A stretch of DNA of 64,000 bases from BRHc4a sp049323915 (GTDB taxonomy: Bacteria > Bacillota > Desulfotomaculia > Desulfotomaculales > Desulfocucumaceae). The position numbers were made by a program, and so were the translations under genes. The notes below the pieces were generated by a model. The model did no database searches and was not told the DNA's origin. It was given only the letters and a program-made list of their open reading frames with translations. Below are positions 25,158 through 33,105 of this stretch, piece by piece (within the stretch, counting starts at the first letter, position 1; every line of letters begins with the position of its first letter). The stretch lies in assembly GCA_049323915.1 (NCBI GenBank), contig JBMOPC010000069.1, positions 1 to 64,000 of the forward strand, given 5' to 3'.

Positions 25158-25904
25158 TTACGGCCACGGCCTTCTGGCTACATAAAAGTGCCGCCTGCTC
25201 TTATTATGCGGAGGATTGAAAGTAAACCCGTCGTAGACTGCCAGAAACATAAATCCAGCCTCTTCCAGCATTTTTTCCGCTTCCTGGATACCATACCCCC
25301 TTTCCAGGTGTGTCTCGGTAAATTTGCGGTAAATATCCCCGTCTTTTACAAAACATGTTATGTTTACGGTCCATAAAGCCCGGCCGGTATCATGTCCGGT
25401 GCGGTATATAATGGTGACTTCTTCTTCGTCCACCACCCCGGGACTGCCGTCAACATCCCCGATCCAATCCAGGGCGTTAAGGTCAAATATAAACATGCCG
25501 CCGGGACAAAGGTTGTCATACGTGTTTTTAAAAACCCTTCTCAGTCCGTCCGGCTCCAGTATATAGTTCAGCCCGTCGTGAAAGCAGGTTGCCAGCTCCA
25601 CCGGGTTTTCCAGCAGGAAATCAGTCATGTCGCCTACATGGTATTCTATTTCCAGGCCAATACCGGAGGCCTTTTCCCTGGCAACACCTATCATTTCGGG
25701 CGATCTGTCAACGCCTGCTGCCCGGTACCCTTTTACCGCAAAGGGAATAAGGGTGTTGCCGGTGCCGCAGGCCAGATCCAGCACGCTTCGGGGAGTGAAG
25801 CCGAAATGGTTCATAATGGATTCCACGTAATCAATCCACTGCCCGAAATCAACCCCGGCAACGAGATAGTCGTATACGGCGGCAAGCCCCCTGTAATTGT
25901 GCAA
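25158..25904 (-). CDS. Class I SAM-dependent methyltransferase
   Basis: A 248-residue Rossmann methyltransferase with motif I VLDLACGTGNTLIPFA, the acidic motif II region GVDRSPEMI, and MTDFLLE / FDLNALDWIG further on. The substrate is unknown; it is similar to small-molecule methyltransferases of the YcgJ/UbiE-like type. The TTG start follows AGGGGAGC by 7 bases. It precedes the MTAP-family gene by 60 bases in the same direction, so the two may be co-transcribed. Confidence 0.85.
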   Translation of the reverse strand: MHNYRGLAAVYDYLVAGVDFGQWIDYVESIMNHFGFTPRSVLDLACGTGNTLIPFAVKGYRAAGVDRSPEMIGVAREKASGIGLEIEYHVGDMTDFLLENPVELATCFHDGLNYILEPDGLRRVFKNTYDNLCPGGMFIFDLNALDWIGDVDGSPGVVDEEEVTIIYRTGHDTGRALWTVNITCFVKDGDIYRKFTETHLERGYGIQEAEKMLEEAGFMFLAVYDGFTFNPPHNKSRRHFYVARRPWP

Positions 25905-25944
25905 TACCAGCTCCCCTTTCTGAACAAAGTCGCCCTGGGGGCGA

Positions 25945-25982
25945 CTGGAACACAGAACACAGTACTCAGGACTCAGAATCGT
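25945..25982. repeat. Short CAGAAC/CTCAGAATC repeat in intergenic DNA
   Basis: CAGAACACAGTACTCAGGAC then TCAGAATCGTGAC, of the same kind as the GAACTCAGAATTCAG units near 2041. Nothing else is recognisable in the gap 25905-26146. Confidence 0.4.
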
Positions 25983-26146
25983 GACAGCCTACATTAGCAG
26001 CGACCCCATAGTGACATGAATGTGACGGGGGGTGATTTAAGCCCGGACTGTTACAGCCGAAGATCGATGCAGCCGGGATTAAACCACTCCTCCCGGCCCG
26101 TAAGAGACCCCTAAGCGACCAGAAATATCCTAGGTCTAGGCGTTAT

Positions 26147-26172
26147 AAAAAACCCCGGCCGCACCGGGGTTT
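26147..26172 (-). terminator. Terminator of adk
   Basis: AAACCCCGG-TGCGG-CCGGGGTTT followed by TTTATAACG on the minus strand, directly after the adk stop. Confidence 0.92.
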
Positions 26173-26180
26173 AATTGCAT

Positions 26181-26825
26181 CTATTTCTTCAGCGCCTTTA
26201 CAATGTCTTCCAGCACGTTCTTTATCTCCTGGTCGCCGTTGATGTCAAGAAGCAATCCCTTTTCCTTGTAGTAATCGATAAGGGGCTGTGTTTTCTCTTC
26301 ATACGCCCTGAGCCTTGTGCCCACGGACTCCTCGTTGTCGTCGCTCCTCTGGTACAGTTCCCCGCCGCAGGAATTGCATTTGCCCTCGGTTTGAGGGGGA
26401 TTGAACAGCACGTGGTATGACGCGCCGCAGCCCTTGCAGACCCTGCGTCCGGTCAGGCGGGCCATAAGCTTGTCCAGGGGAACCACGATATTGATTACAC
26501 CATCCATCTTGATGCCCAGGGAGTCCAGGGTGTCGTCCAGCGCCCTGGCCTGCTCCACCGTGCGCGGAAACCCGTCCAGCAAAAACCCGCCCTTGGTGTC
26601 GGGCTGGGAAAGCCTTTCTTTGACCATTCCGATAACCACTTCATCAGGAACCAGGGCGCCCTTGTCCATATACTCCTTGGCCTTCTTGCCCATTTCGGTT
26701 CCCTCTTTGATGGCGTTGCGGAACATGTCCCCTGTGGAAATATGGACTATGTTCAGTTCCTTTACCAGCACTTCAGCCTGGGTGCCTTTTCCCGCCCCGG
26801 GCGGTCCCATGATAAGTAAATTCAA
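26181..26825 (-). CDS. adk: Adenylate kinase, zinc-type
   Basis: Adk converts ATP and AMP to two ADP. The 214-residue protein has the P-loop GPPGAGKGT, the AMP site DGFPRT and a long lid with four zinc cysteines (CKGCGASYH ... CNSCGG), typical of Gram-positive adenylate kinases. The frame opens at 26843, but GGGGAGGGGAC before a TTG at 26825 gives the standard start (NLLIMGPPG) and the usual length. Monocistronic here with its own terminator. Confidence 0.93.
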   Translation of the reverse strand: MNLLIMGPPGAGKGTQAEVLVKELNIVHISTGDMFRNAIKEGTEMGKKAKEYMDKGALVPDEVVIGMVKERLSQPDTKGGFLLDGFPRTVEQARALDDTLDSLGIKMDGVINIVVPLDKLMARLTGRRVCKGCGASYHVLFNPPQTEGKCNSCGGELYQRSDDNEESVGTRLRAYEEKTQPLIDYYKEKGLLLDINGDQEIKNVLEDIVKALKK

Positions 26826-27137
26826 AACCAGTCCCCTCCCCATATTAAAATGTATCTAAGTATAAATTATACCATGCCTGTACATAAGGGGAAATATACC
26901 GGCCATTTTTTCTATTATCTACGGGACATATGCAAGAATAGCTTAACCTGAAAAATTGCCCGTAATTACTAAACGGGTCAACCAAATGCTGCCATTGAAT
27001 GGTGATCAATGGCAGTGCCAAATAAATTTGTTAAGGAAATTTTAAGCTGTCTGAAAGGATAACGTAATTTTTGGGAACTATGATTTTTGTATGGTGAAAC
27101 ACGGAAACAACAATCTAAAAATAAAGGAGGACTTTTC
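26826..27137. other. Intergenic region, divergent promoters expected
   Basis: An AT-rich 310-base stretch between the divergent adk and rubrerythrin-like genes. I see no gene, repeat or convincing promoter box. Confidence 0.5.
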
Positions 27138-27560
27138 ATGCTGGATCTGATTAATGAAGTGAAAATGGGAGTCACCAAGGGGACCGAGCTTGAGCAGGCG
27201 GTGGGAATGGAATTCAGGGGAGAAACCTGGGAGGTGGGCACATATCTTGCCATGGCGCGGCAGGCCCAGCGCGAGGGCTTCCCCGAAGTGGCCCTGGTGC
27301 TTGAATCCATAGCCATGGACGAGGCATGGCATGCGGCCCGCTTTGCCGAGCTTAACGGCACTATCTCAGCAAGCACCAAAGAGAATATAGAAAAAATGCT
27401 GAAAGGGGAGCTGGAGGCCAACAAGGGCAAAAGGGAGGCGGCGGTCAAAGCCAAGGAGCTGAACAACGACCAGGCCCATGACGTGCTGGATGAGTCCTCC
27501 CGCGATGAGGCCAGGCACGCCCAGGCACTGCAGGGATTATTGAACCGGTATTTCAAATAG
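27138..27560 (+). CDS. Rubrerythrin-like ferritin-family protein without rubredoxin domain
   Basis: A 140-residue four-helix protein with the diiron ligands in EFRGETWEVG, E and MDEAWHAARF, and DESSRDEARHAQAL (two EXXH motifs and further glutamates). Rubrerythrins reduce peroxide; the rubredoxin tail found in most of them is missing, so it needs an external electron donor. The ATG at 27138 follows AAAGGAGG by 8 bases; the open frame upstream to 27087 is not needed. Monocistronic, likely part of oxidative stress defence. Confidence 0.85.
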   Translation: MLDLINEVKMGVTKGTELEQAVGMEFRGETWEVGTYLAMARQAQREGFPEVALVLESIAMDEAWHAARFAELNGTISASTKENIEKMLKGELEANKGKREAAVKAKELNNDQAHDVLDESSRDEARHAQALQGLLNRYFK

Positions 27561-27977
27561 GTTTCTATCGCAGCAAGGCGCCAGCACTTACAAGATTTGA
27601 TCTGTTTTTATCCCGCATGTTTGATGAGGTTTCACGGGTAACACTGCGGGTATTTTTTTGCCGGCGGGAATTGTTTTTTGATTTGAAGAAAGTCTGGCAT
27701 GCGGGGGTGACCAGTCCCCGCATGCCGGATGAAAAGAGGAGACACTGGCCGGCACTGCGGGTCTGAGCAGCCCGCGGCACCGGCTTTAAGGAGGTTAAAA
27801 GCCCTGCCAAGGAAGCTTTTAACACAAACAATATTAAGTTGTACATGGAGATAAACATAAAAGGTTTTTATGTTTTTTAAACCTCTTATGCAGGAGGCGT
27901 AAAAAAAATGTTCTGTTCAGTATTTTTAACCTTAAACTGGACAAGCTATTATTACCAAATATCGGGAGGTTTTAAAT
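27561..27977. other. Structured intergenic region
   Basis: The 417-base gap holds at least two strong hairpins, GGCATGCGGGG/CCCCGCATGCC (27696-27726) and a two-part GCCGG-GCGGG/CCCGC-CCGGC stem (27748-27784), followed by TTTAAGGAGG. No frame inside looks like a real gene. A leader RNA or small RNA is possible, but no known family is recognisable. Confidence 0.45.
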
Positions 27978-28211
27978 ATGAGCTGCAGCAGCCTCAAGCA
28001 CCGCTTTGACGAGCGAATGAAAACAGGAATCAGTTTTGAGCAAGCGATGGAAATTTACCAGGATGTCGAAGGTTCCCTTGCCGCCCACCGGGCGGAACTG
28101 GCCGACTTGCAAAAAAAACCCGCGCAACAACATGAAATTGATCATCTAAAAGAACACGTTACAGAAGGCGAAACCCTTCTACGGCAGATCAAGTCAATGA
28201 AACTGCACTAA
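27978..28211 (+). CDS. Small coiled-coil protein (77 aa)
   Basis: A charged, helical 77-residue protein (EIYQDVEGSLAAHRAELADL and HLKEHVTEGETLLRQI) without recognised motif apart from the start MSCSSL. GGGAGG stands 8 bases before the ATG, and a long terminator-like hairpin follows at once, so it is probably a real gene. Function unknown. Confidence 0.65.
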   Translation: MSCSSLKHRFDERMKTGISFEQAMEIYQDVEGSLAAHRAELADLQKKPAQQHEIDHLKEHVTEGETLLRQIKSMKLH

Positions 28212-28273
28212 ACAACAAAGACCATGAAGGTTCCGGTTTCTTACCGGACAAGACCTTCATGGTCTCGTTGTTT
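28211..28273. terminator. Long bidirectional hairpin with ACCATGAAGGT / ACCTTCATGGT arms
   Basis: AGACCATGAAGGT (28219-28231) pairs with ACCTTCATGGTCT (28253-28265), and outside it AACAAC pairs with GTTGTT. Inside, TCCGG pairs with CCGGA. It lies between convergent genes and can stop both. It shares the CCAYGAAGG arm with hairpins at 29484, 41313, 46378, 55689, 56010 and 63502. Confidence 0.7.
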
Positions 28274-28282
28274 ATATTTACT

Positions 28283-28576
28283 TTAATTGGCCTTGGCACT
28301 CTTTTTTCCTATAGATTTTGCCAGTCCGTACATCACACCGAAGGTTAGCAGCGTCCCTGTCACACCGGCTGCGGCCGTGGCTGCCGATTCGTTTTCAATA
28401 CCTGGAAAAACGTAATCGGGAATAGGGGATTTCATGATCGGATCACCTTCTCCTTTTTCCAGGAACCCGAGGTCCTCCGCCACCCTTTCCAGGCCGTCCG
28501 GACTGGACGAAGCAAAGGGCGATAAAAATGCCGCCACAATTAAGGCCAGTAATAAGACTCTATACATAACTTTCAC
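28283..28576 (-). CDS. PDGLE-domain protein (CbiN/NikN-like partner of CbiM)
   Basis: A 97-residue membrane protein with an N-terminal hydrophobic segment, the motif SSPDGLERVAEDLGF, a short extracytoplasmic loop and a second hydrophobic segment. PDGLE domains occur as C-terminal parts of some CbiM/NikM proteins or as separate small subunits of energy-coupling-factor cobalt/nickel importers, in the place of CbiN. The GTG start follows the cbiM stop without a gap. No cbiQ or cbiO follows, as the next gene is convergent. Confidence 0.8.
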   Translation of the reverse strand: MKVMYRVLLLALIVAAFLSPFASSSPDGLERVAEDLGFLEKGEGDPIMKSPIPDYVFPGIENESAATAAAGVTGTLLTFGVMYGLAKSIGKKSAKAN

Positions 28577-29224
28577 TTATTTCACCCCGGCATTTATATT
28601 TGATTTCGCATCTGTAAAACCCAATTTCTCCAAGAAGTTAACCACAACAACTGTAATAATCCCTTCCCCTATACCAATCAGGGCATGCCACACGGCCATG
28701 GCAGGGAAAACAACGCTGAAAGGCACGGTGCCGGAGACGGCCAGCTCAATGGCGGCCAGAGTGGAAGCGACAAATACTGAGGCCCAGGCGGCCAGGAATA
28801 TGGATATGCTCCTTCCGGCGGGGTTTTTTAAGACTCTGGAAAATATGTTATATACCAAATAGGCCGCTATTACCCCAAACAACGCCATGTTGAATATATT
28901 CCCGCCCAAGGCGGTAATCCCCCCATCCTGGAAGCCCAGGCACTGAACAACTAAAACCGCCGAGATTATAAGGCAGGCGTTCCACGGCCCCAGTAGTATT
29001 GTAGCCAGCGCCGCCCCCAGAAGGTGCCCGGAAGTACCCCCGGCTACAGGAAAATTCACCATTTGTGCCGCGAAAATAAAGGCAGCCATTATTCCCAGTT
29101 TGGGTACCTGTCTCTCATCCAACTCTTCCCTGGATTTTTTTATGCTGTAACCGATCGCCCCTGCACTCAGGGCAGCGGTGCTTATCCATGTTTTTGCATC
29201 CAGAAAACCGTCCGGTATATGCAA
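28577..29224 (-). CDS. cbiM: Cobalt/nickel ECF transporter S component CbiM
   Basis: The 215-residue protein begins MHIPDGFLD; the N-terminal amine and His2 of such proteins coordinate Co or Ni in the substrate site. It has about six hydrophobic helices with NFPVAGGTSGHLLG and GEGIIT motifs typical of CbiM. The start is TTG at 29224 with AGAGGGG 8 bases upstream. Co2+ is the likelier ion because of the neighbouring corrinoid genes, but Ni2+ is not excluded. It lies downstream of a decayed DUF3842 gene. Confidence 0.88.
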   Translation of the reverse strand: MHIPDGFLDAKTWISTAALSAGAIGYSIKKSREELDERQVPKLGIMAAFIFAAQMVNFPVAGGTSGHLLGAALATILLGPWNACLIISAVLVVQCLGFQDGGITALGGNIFNMALFGVIAAYLVYNIFSRVLKNPAGRSISIFLAAWASVFVASTLAAIELAVSGTVPFSVVFPAMAVWHALIGIGEGIITVVVVNFLEKLGFTDAKSNINAGVK

Positions 29225-29228
29225 TTTA

Positions 29229-29463
29229 TCAGCCCCTCTTTCTTATTTCCTCAACTCTTTTAACCATCAAGTCGACTAAGTGCGGCAATGGCTCATTATA
29301 TAAACCAACGATGGTGATATTAGACTTGTTTAACGGCATCAATATTTTTCCGCATCAGCTTCAGCGATAGCCAGAGCTATTTGGGGGGTGATTTCCCCCT
29401 GAGTTTTTCTGTAATCAGCTTTCCTATGCCGCCCCCTTGGCCGTCTATAACTGCTACCCTCAT
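29229..29463 (-). pseudogene. Decayed DUF3842-family gene
   Basis: A good AGGAGAAGG and ATG at 29463 start MRVAVIDGQGGGIGKLITEKL, the N terminus of DUF3842 proteins, but a stop follows after 28 codons. Further frames give ALAIAEADAEK and then PLNKSNITIVGLYNEPLPHL, which match the family's C terminus. One missing A in an A-run (GGAAAAATATTG) causes the last frame change, and the middle of the protein (roughly 50-60 codons) is absent. Intact copies often stand next to cbiM in related Firmicutes, as far as I know. Confidence 0.75.
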
Positions 29464-29483
29464 GTACCACCTTCTCCTGTTAA

Positions 29484-29534
29484 AATAAAAACCACGAAGA
29501 GCCCCCGCTTCATACGGAGCTATACCTTCGTGGT
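29484..29534 (-). promoter_or_regulatory. CCACGAAGG-arm hairpin with T-run, upstream of cbiM unit
   Basis: On the minus strand ACCACGAAGG is followed 25 bases later by CTTCGTGGT and TTTTATTTT. It lies 20 bases before the DUF3842 start and about 215 bases after the btuD stop, so it can be a terminator of the btu operon or an attenuator in front of cbiM. Confidence 0.6.
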
Positions 29535-29747
29535 ATTAGTCAAAAAAACAACCTGTTGCACATGAACGACTCCACGTCGCTCGTTGATATGTTTATTCTA
29601 TATAGCTTCAAAGATTCCTTCCCATATTATTAAAAAATTTTTGCGAAATTGAGTGGCATGTTCAAATCATTCTGCCCGCATAGGTAAAACCGGCGGTTAA
29701 AACATCGCTGCAACCATCCAACATCCATCACCTCTTCTGGCCGGGGC

Positions 29748-30569
29748 TCACGCCTCGGCGGCCAGGGCAGCTTCTGCCGGCGCCAAGGAACGGGGGCTTT
29801 CCACCGGCTCCACCGCCGTAACCTGCAGGCCCCAGGGGCTTTCGGTCACCACCGCCTTAACGCCGTAAACCGCTTCCAGGTGCTCCTCGGCAAGGACTTC
29901 CCGAGGCTTGCCGGCGGCATATATCCGACCGTTGTCGAGTAGAATTAGGCGGTCGGCGAAGCGGGAGGCCAGGTTGAGGTCGTGCAGCACCATAATCACC
30001 AGTCGCCCCCGTTCCCGGGCCAGGTCGCTCACCAGGGTCAGGACCTCCAACTGGTACCTGATATCCAAAGTCGCCGTAGGTTCATCCAGCAGAAAGACCT
30101 CGGGCTCCTGGGCCAGTGCCCGGGCAACAAAAACCTTTTGCTGCTGGCCGCTGGATAGTTCACCCAACTGTCTTTCTTCCAGATCCTTTAATTTTAAATA
30201 GTCAAGGGACCAGTTTACCACCGCCAGGTCACGTTGGCCGACCCCCCAGCTAAGGTGGGGGCGGCGCCCTTGCAAAACAGTTTCCAGCACCGTAAAGGAA
30301 AAGGTTAGCCCGGCGCCCGGCGGAGGCACATAGCCCAGCAGTTTTCCCCGCTCCAGCCCCCGGAAGGTCATAATACTTCTTCCATCAAAAGAAATCACCC
30401 CTGTCCGGGGCTTTAACACCCCTGCCAGGCAGCGCAAAAGGGTGCTTTTGCCGGAGCCGTTGGGCCCCACAATGCCCAGCGTCTCGCCTCTCCGCACTTC
30501 GAAGGTTACATTTTCCAAGGCCGGCACGCTTCCGTAAGCAAAAAAAACGTTGTTTATGTTCAGCCGCAA
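29748..30569 (-). CDS. btuD: Corrinoid/siderophore-type ABC transporter ATPase (BtuD/FecE-like)
   Basis: The ATPase of a FecCD-type importer. Walker A GPNGSGKST, signature LSSGQQQKVFVARAL, Walker B VFLLDEPTATLD and the switch His in MVLHDLN are present. The Q-loop reads LGYVPPPGAGLTFSFTV, with Pro where members have Gln (YVPQ), which is unusual. An Ala/Glu-rich tail of about 30 residues follows. The TTG start follows GGGAGGGGA. It is last in an operon with two stalk-BtuF proteins, a permease and a stalk protein. Confidence 0.85.
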   Translation of the reverse strand: MRLNINNVFFAYGSVPALENVTFEVRRGETLGIVGPNGSGKSTLLRCLAGVLKPRTGVISFDGRSIMTFRGLERGKLLGYVPPPGAGLTFSFTVLETVLQGRRPHLSWGVGQRDLAVVNWSLDYLKLKDLEERQLGELSSGQQQKVFVARALAQEPEVFLLDEPTATLDIRYQLEVLTLVSDLARERGRLVIMVLHDLNLASRFADRLILLDNGRIYAAGKPREVLAEEHLEAVYGVKAVVTESPWGLQVTAVEPVESPRSLAPAEAALAAEA

Positions 30570-30700
30570 GTCTTCCCCTCCCTTATTTGGGATTAGTTGC
30601 CGGGGGTGCTTGATAACACCACCCGGCGTTCATGGGCTACCTTAAATTTATCACAGTCATTTTGTTGATTCACCACAGTTTTGCCTGCAAAAAAGCAGGT

Positions 30701-33058
30701 TTAACGGACAATAACCTGCCGGGCGGCTTCGTCCCATTGGGCCTGGAGCCCCAGGGCCTGAGCCGCAAAGCGATAGGGGAGCATTGTCCGCCCGCTGACT
30801 ATTTCCGGGGCGGCGTCAATGGAAATGGCCATGCCCTGGATCAAATAGGATTTTTCCCCCACTTTGAACTGAATAGTGCGATTGCCGATCAAAAGGGTTA
30901 CAACGCCCTTTTGGCCGTCCCAGAGAATGCTGTCTTCGGTCAAGCCGGCGGCGTAGGCCAGATAGCGCACCGGGGCAAAGGTTCGTCCGTCTTTAATATA
31001 AGGTTCCACGTCCATTTCCCGCTCCTCGCCGCCGATGAGATATTTGTTGCTGCCGATGGTAAACACCGCTTCCTTCTTAACGGCGTCCTGGGCCGGAGTT
31101 GCACATCGGGCCAGCACACGGGCCAACTGGTTGTCTGTTGAAGAAAACAGGCCTTCGGTTTCAGCAATGGCGCTGCCGCTTACCTCCAGGGCAATGTCCC
31201 CTTCCGGCACCGAACGGTCCAGGGTGAGAAAAATCTCCCGCACCTCAATAATGCTTCCCACCAGATCGGCAACAGTTCCGGAACTGTTATCGCTTTGATC
31301 GCCGGAGGGCTTCTTTTCCACGGGGGTGACACTGGAGAGCTCCACCGGGATAACAAGGGTACGGTCACCATCAAGCAAGCCTACTCCAGATGCTGCCAGT
31401 TCCAAATCACCGTCGGCAACCTTTACGGCGGGCGTTTTCGAAAAGCGCACCCCTTGGGGCAGGGCAAGCTTAAGCACCGCCCGGCGGCCGGCGTCATCCA
31501 CGGCCCGCAGAGCCCCCGGCAGGTTTTCCTGAATCGTCAGGTCCCCAACCCTTTGCTCCTGGGCACCGACCTTCAGGGTGCCGCCTCCGGACGACAGGGT
31601 AAGGGGCGCCTGAACATTGGCCACAGCATAGCTTTGTTCCAGTCCGGGGCCCTTTACCACCACCTTAAGTTCCTCCGGCGCCGCCAGGGCCAGATCCACC
31701 GTGGCGTTTTGAAAAGCGAAGGCTGTCCGGGAAGTACCGGTCTGGTCAACCCTGTAAGCCAGGGTCCTGCCGTTGTCAGATACAGTGGGGGCTGCGGACA
31801 GTATGCCGTTACCGGCTTCTTTCTTGATAGTTGGGAAATCATTCCATTTTGCCCCCTCCGGCAGGGTCAGCCTGATCACCCTCCCCCTGGGCAGGTCCCC
31901 CGTCATCCCTTCGGCCACGGTGAAACTCCCGATGTGCTGGTTTTTCCTGCCGGCCACCACGTCGAGGGTGCTTTTGGCCGCGGACGTCAACCCGGGCACG
32001 AGATATTTGCCCACCGTCACTTCGGCGATCCGCTCCCCACCCACGCCGGGGTTGGTGCCGCCGCAGGTTACCTTCACATCCCGGGCAGAGGTTAAAACTC
32101 CGCTGGTTTTCACCGTGGCCATGATGACCAGCTCACCGGGATTTTTTTCGGTTTCCTTGTTAATCTTAAGATACAAGGCGCTTCTACCGTCCCGTTCAGT
32201 GATGATATTCTTATCAATATCGATTCCTGCTTCTGAAAATCCGCCGTATTTAGAAAAATTCACGCTATCCCAGGTAAAGCCCGGGCTCAATACCAGCTTG
32301 ACGGTTTTCTCCTTTGTAAAATTTGTACTGTTAGACTTTAGTGCTCCGATTACGTCTTCCTTAAGGGTGATGTTGGCAATGCTCCCGCCAATATCGGTGA
32401 TATTCTTGGGCGAGGCGGCGGTGATGGAGCTGCCTCCGGCGGTCAAAACCCTGGCAATGGTCACCGCTGCGGAGGTAAAGCCGGAGGTGGAGGGGGCGCT
32501 CAAGGTGACTTTTAGATCGGTGGATTCCAGTTCCTCCGGCGCAACCGGCTGGATCCGCACTTCATCAAAGTGAATGTAGGTCCGGAAAGTTCTCGTTGTG
32601 GGCCAAGCAGCCGCTTTATACACCTGCAGGGCTACGCTTTGCCTGTTCAAGGCCTGCAGACGGAGTTCGCTATTAGTAGTAGCCTCACTGATTAAAGTTG
32701 CTTCTACACCGTAATTAAATTCAGTGCTGCCAATTTTATATTTATCATCACCAAAAGTTACAACATATTTACTGCCAGCAACTGGAAAATAGGAGGTTCC
32801 GGTTGTAAAGCTAAAGGTCATTTTCCCCAGTTCGACATAGGAAGGCAGGCTGATGGTCACCCAATCGCCGTCTTTGATGGACATGGCGTTGGACTCGCTG
32901 ATATAGAGCCCGCCCAACTGAGTAGTGCTCCCCGGGCTTACGTTGGACACCCAGAGGGCCGAGTTTGTGGTGGCCGCGTTGGCGATGCCGCCCAAGGGCA
33001 AGACCAGGCCGCTTACCATGATGAAAGCCAGCAAAACTGAAAATATCCGCTTAGCCAT
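30701..33058 (-). CDS. Secreted stalk-domain (copper amine oxidase N-domain) protein
   Basis: A 785-residue exported protein. It has a signal peptide (about residues 5-28, cleavage after ANA), a long beta-rich central region made of repeat-like modules (IQENLPGALRAVDD, IGSFTVAEGMTGDLPRGR) and two C-terminal stalk units (EPYIKDGRTFAPVRYLAYAAGL, PEIVSGRTMLPYRFAAQALGL) as in PF07833. Such domains serve as cell-surface anchors or ligand-binding stalks. Its place between a stalk-BtuF gene and btuD suggests a surface role in corrinoid or metal capture. AGAGGTGAT sets the ATG at 33058. Confidence 0.8.
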   Translation of the reverse strand: MAKRIFSVLLAFIMVSGLVLPLGGIANAATTNSALWVSNVSPGSTTQLGGLYISESNAMSIKDGDWVTISLPSYVELGKMTFSFTTGTSYFPVAGSKYVVTFGDDKYKIGSTEFNYGVEATLISEATTNSELRLQALNRQSVALQVYKAAAWPTTRTFRTYIHFDEVRIQPVAPEELESTDLKVTLSAPSTSGFTSAAVTIARVLTAGGSSITAASPKNITDIGGSIANITLKEDVIGALKSNSTNFTKEKTVKLVLSPGFTWDSVNFSKYGGFSEAGIDIDKNIITERDGRSALYLKINKETEKNPGELVIMATVKTSGVLTSARDVKVTCGGTNPGVGGERIAEVTVGKYLVPGLTSAAKSTLDVVAGRKNQHIGSFTVAEGMTGDLPRGRVIRLTLPEGAKWNDFPTIKKEAGNGILSAAPTVSDNGRTLAYRVDQTGTSRTAFAFQNATVDLALAAPEELKVVVKGPGLEQSYAVANVQAPLTLSSGGGTLKVGAQEQRVGDLTIQENLPGALRAVDDAGRRAVLKLALPQGVRFSKTPAVKVADGDLELAASGVGLLDGDRTLVIPVELSSVTPVEKKPSGDQSDNSSGTVADLVGSIIEVREIFLTLDRSVPEGDIALEVSGSAIAETEGLFSSTDNQLARVLARCATPAQDAVKKEAVFTIGSNKYLIGGEEREMDVEPYIKDGRTFAPVRYLAYAAGLTEDSILWDGQKGVVTLLIGNRTIQFKVGEKSYLIQGMAISIDAAPEIVSGRTMLPYRFAAQALGLQAQWDEAARQVIVR

Positions 33059-33105
33059 AAAAATCACCTCTTATTGTCTGGTTTGTTTTGAATAACAGTT
33101 GTTTT

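Noticed and set aside
27565..27858. A 97-codon open frame on the minus strand
   Set aside because: It lies over the structured gap, has no ribosome binding site and a composition unlike a protein; it looks like a chance frame.
29540..29747. Cobalamin riboswitch upstream of the cbiM unit
   Set aside because: No B12 box (CAGGAGACCTGCC-like) is present on either strand; the only clear one in the window is at 52472-52645.
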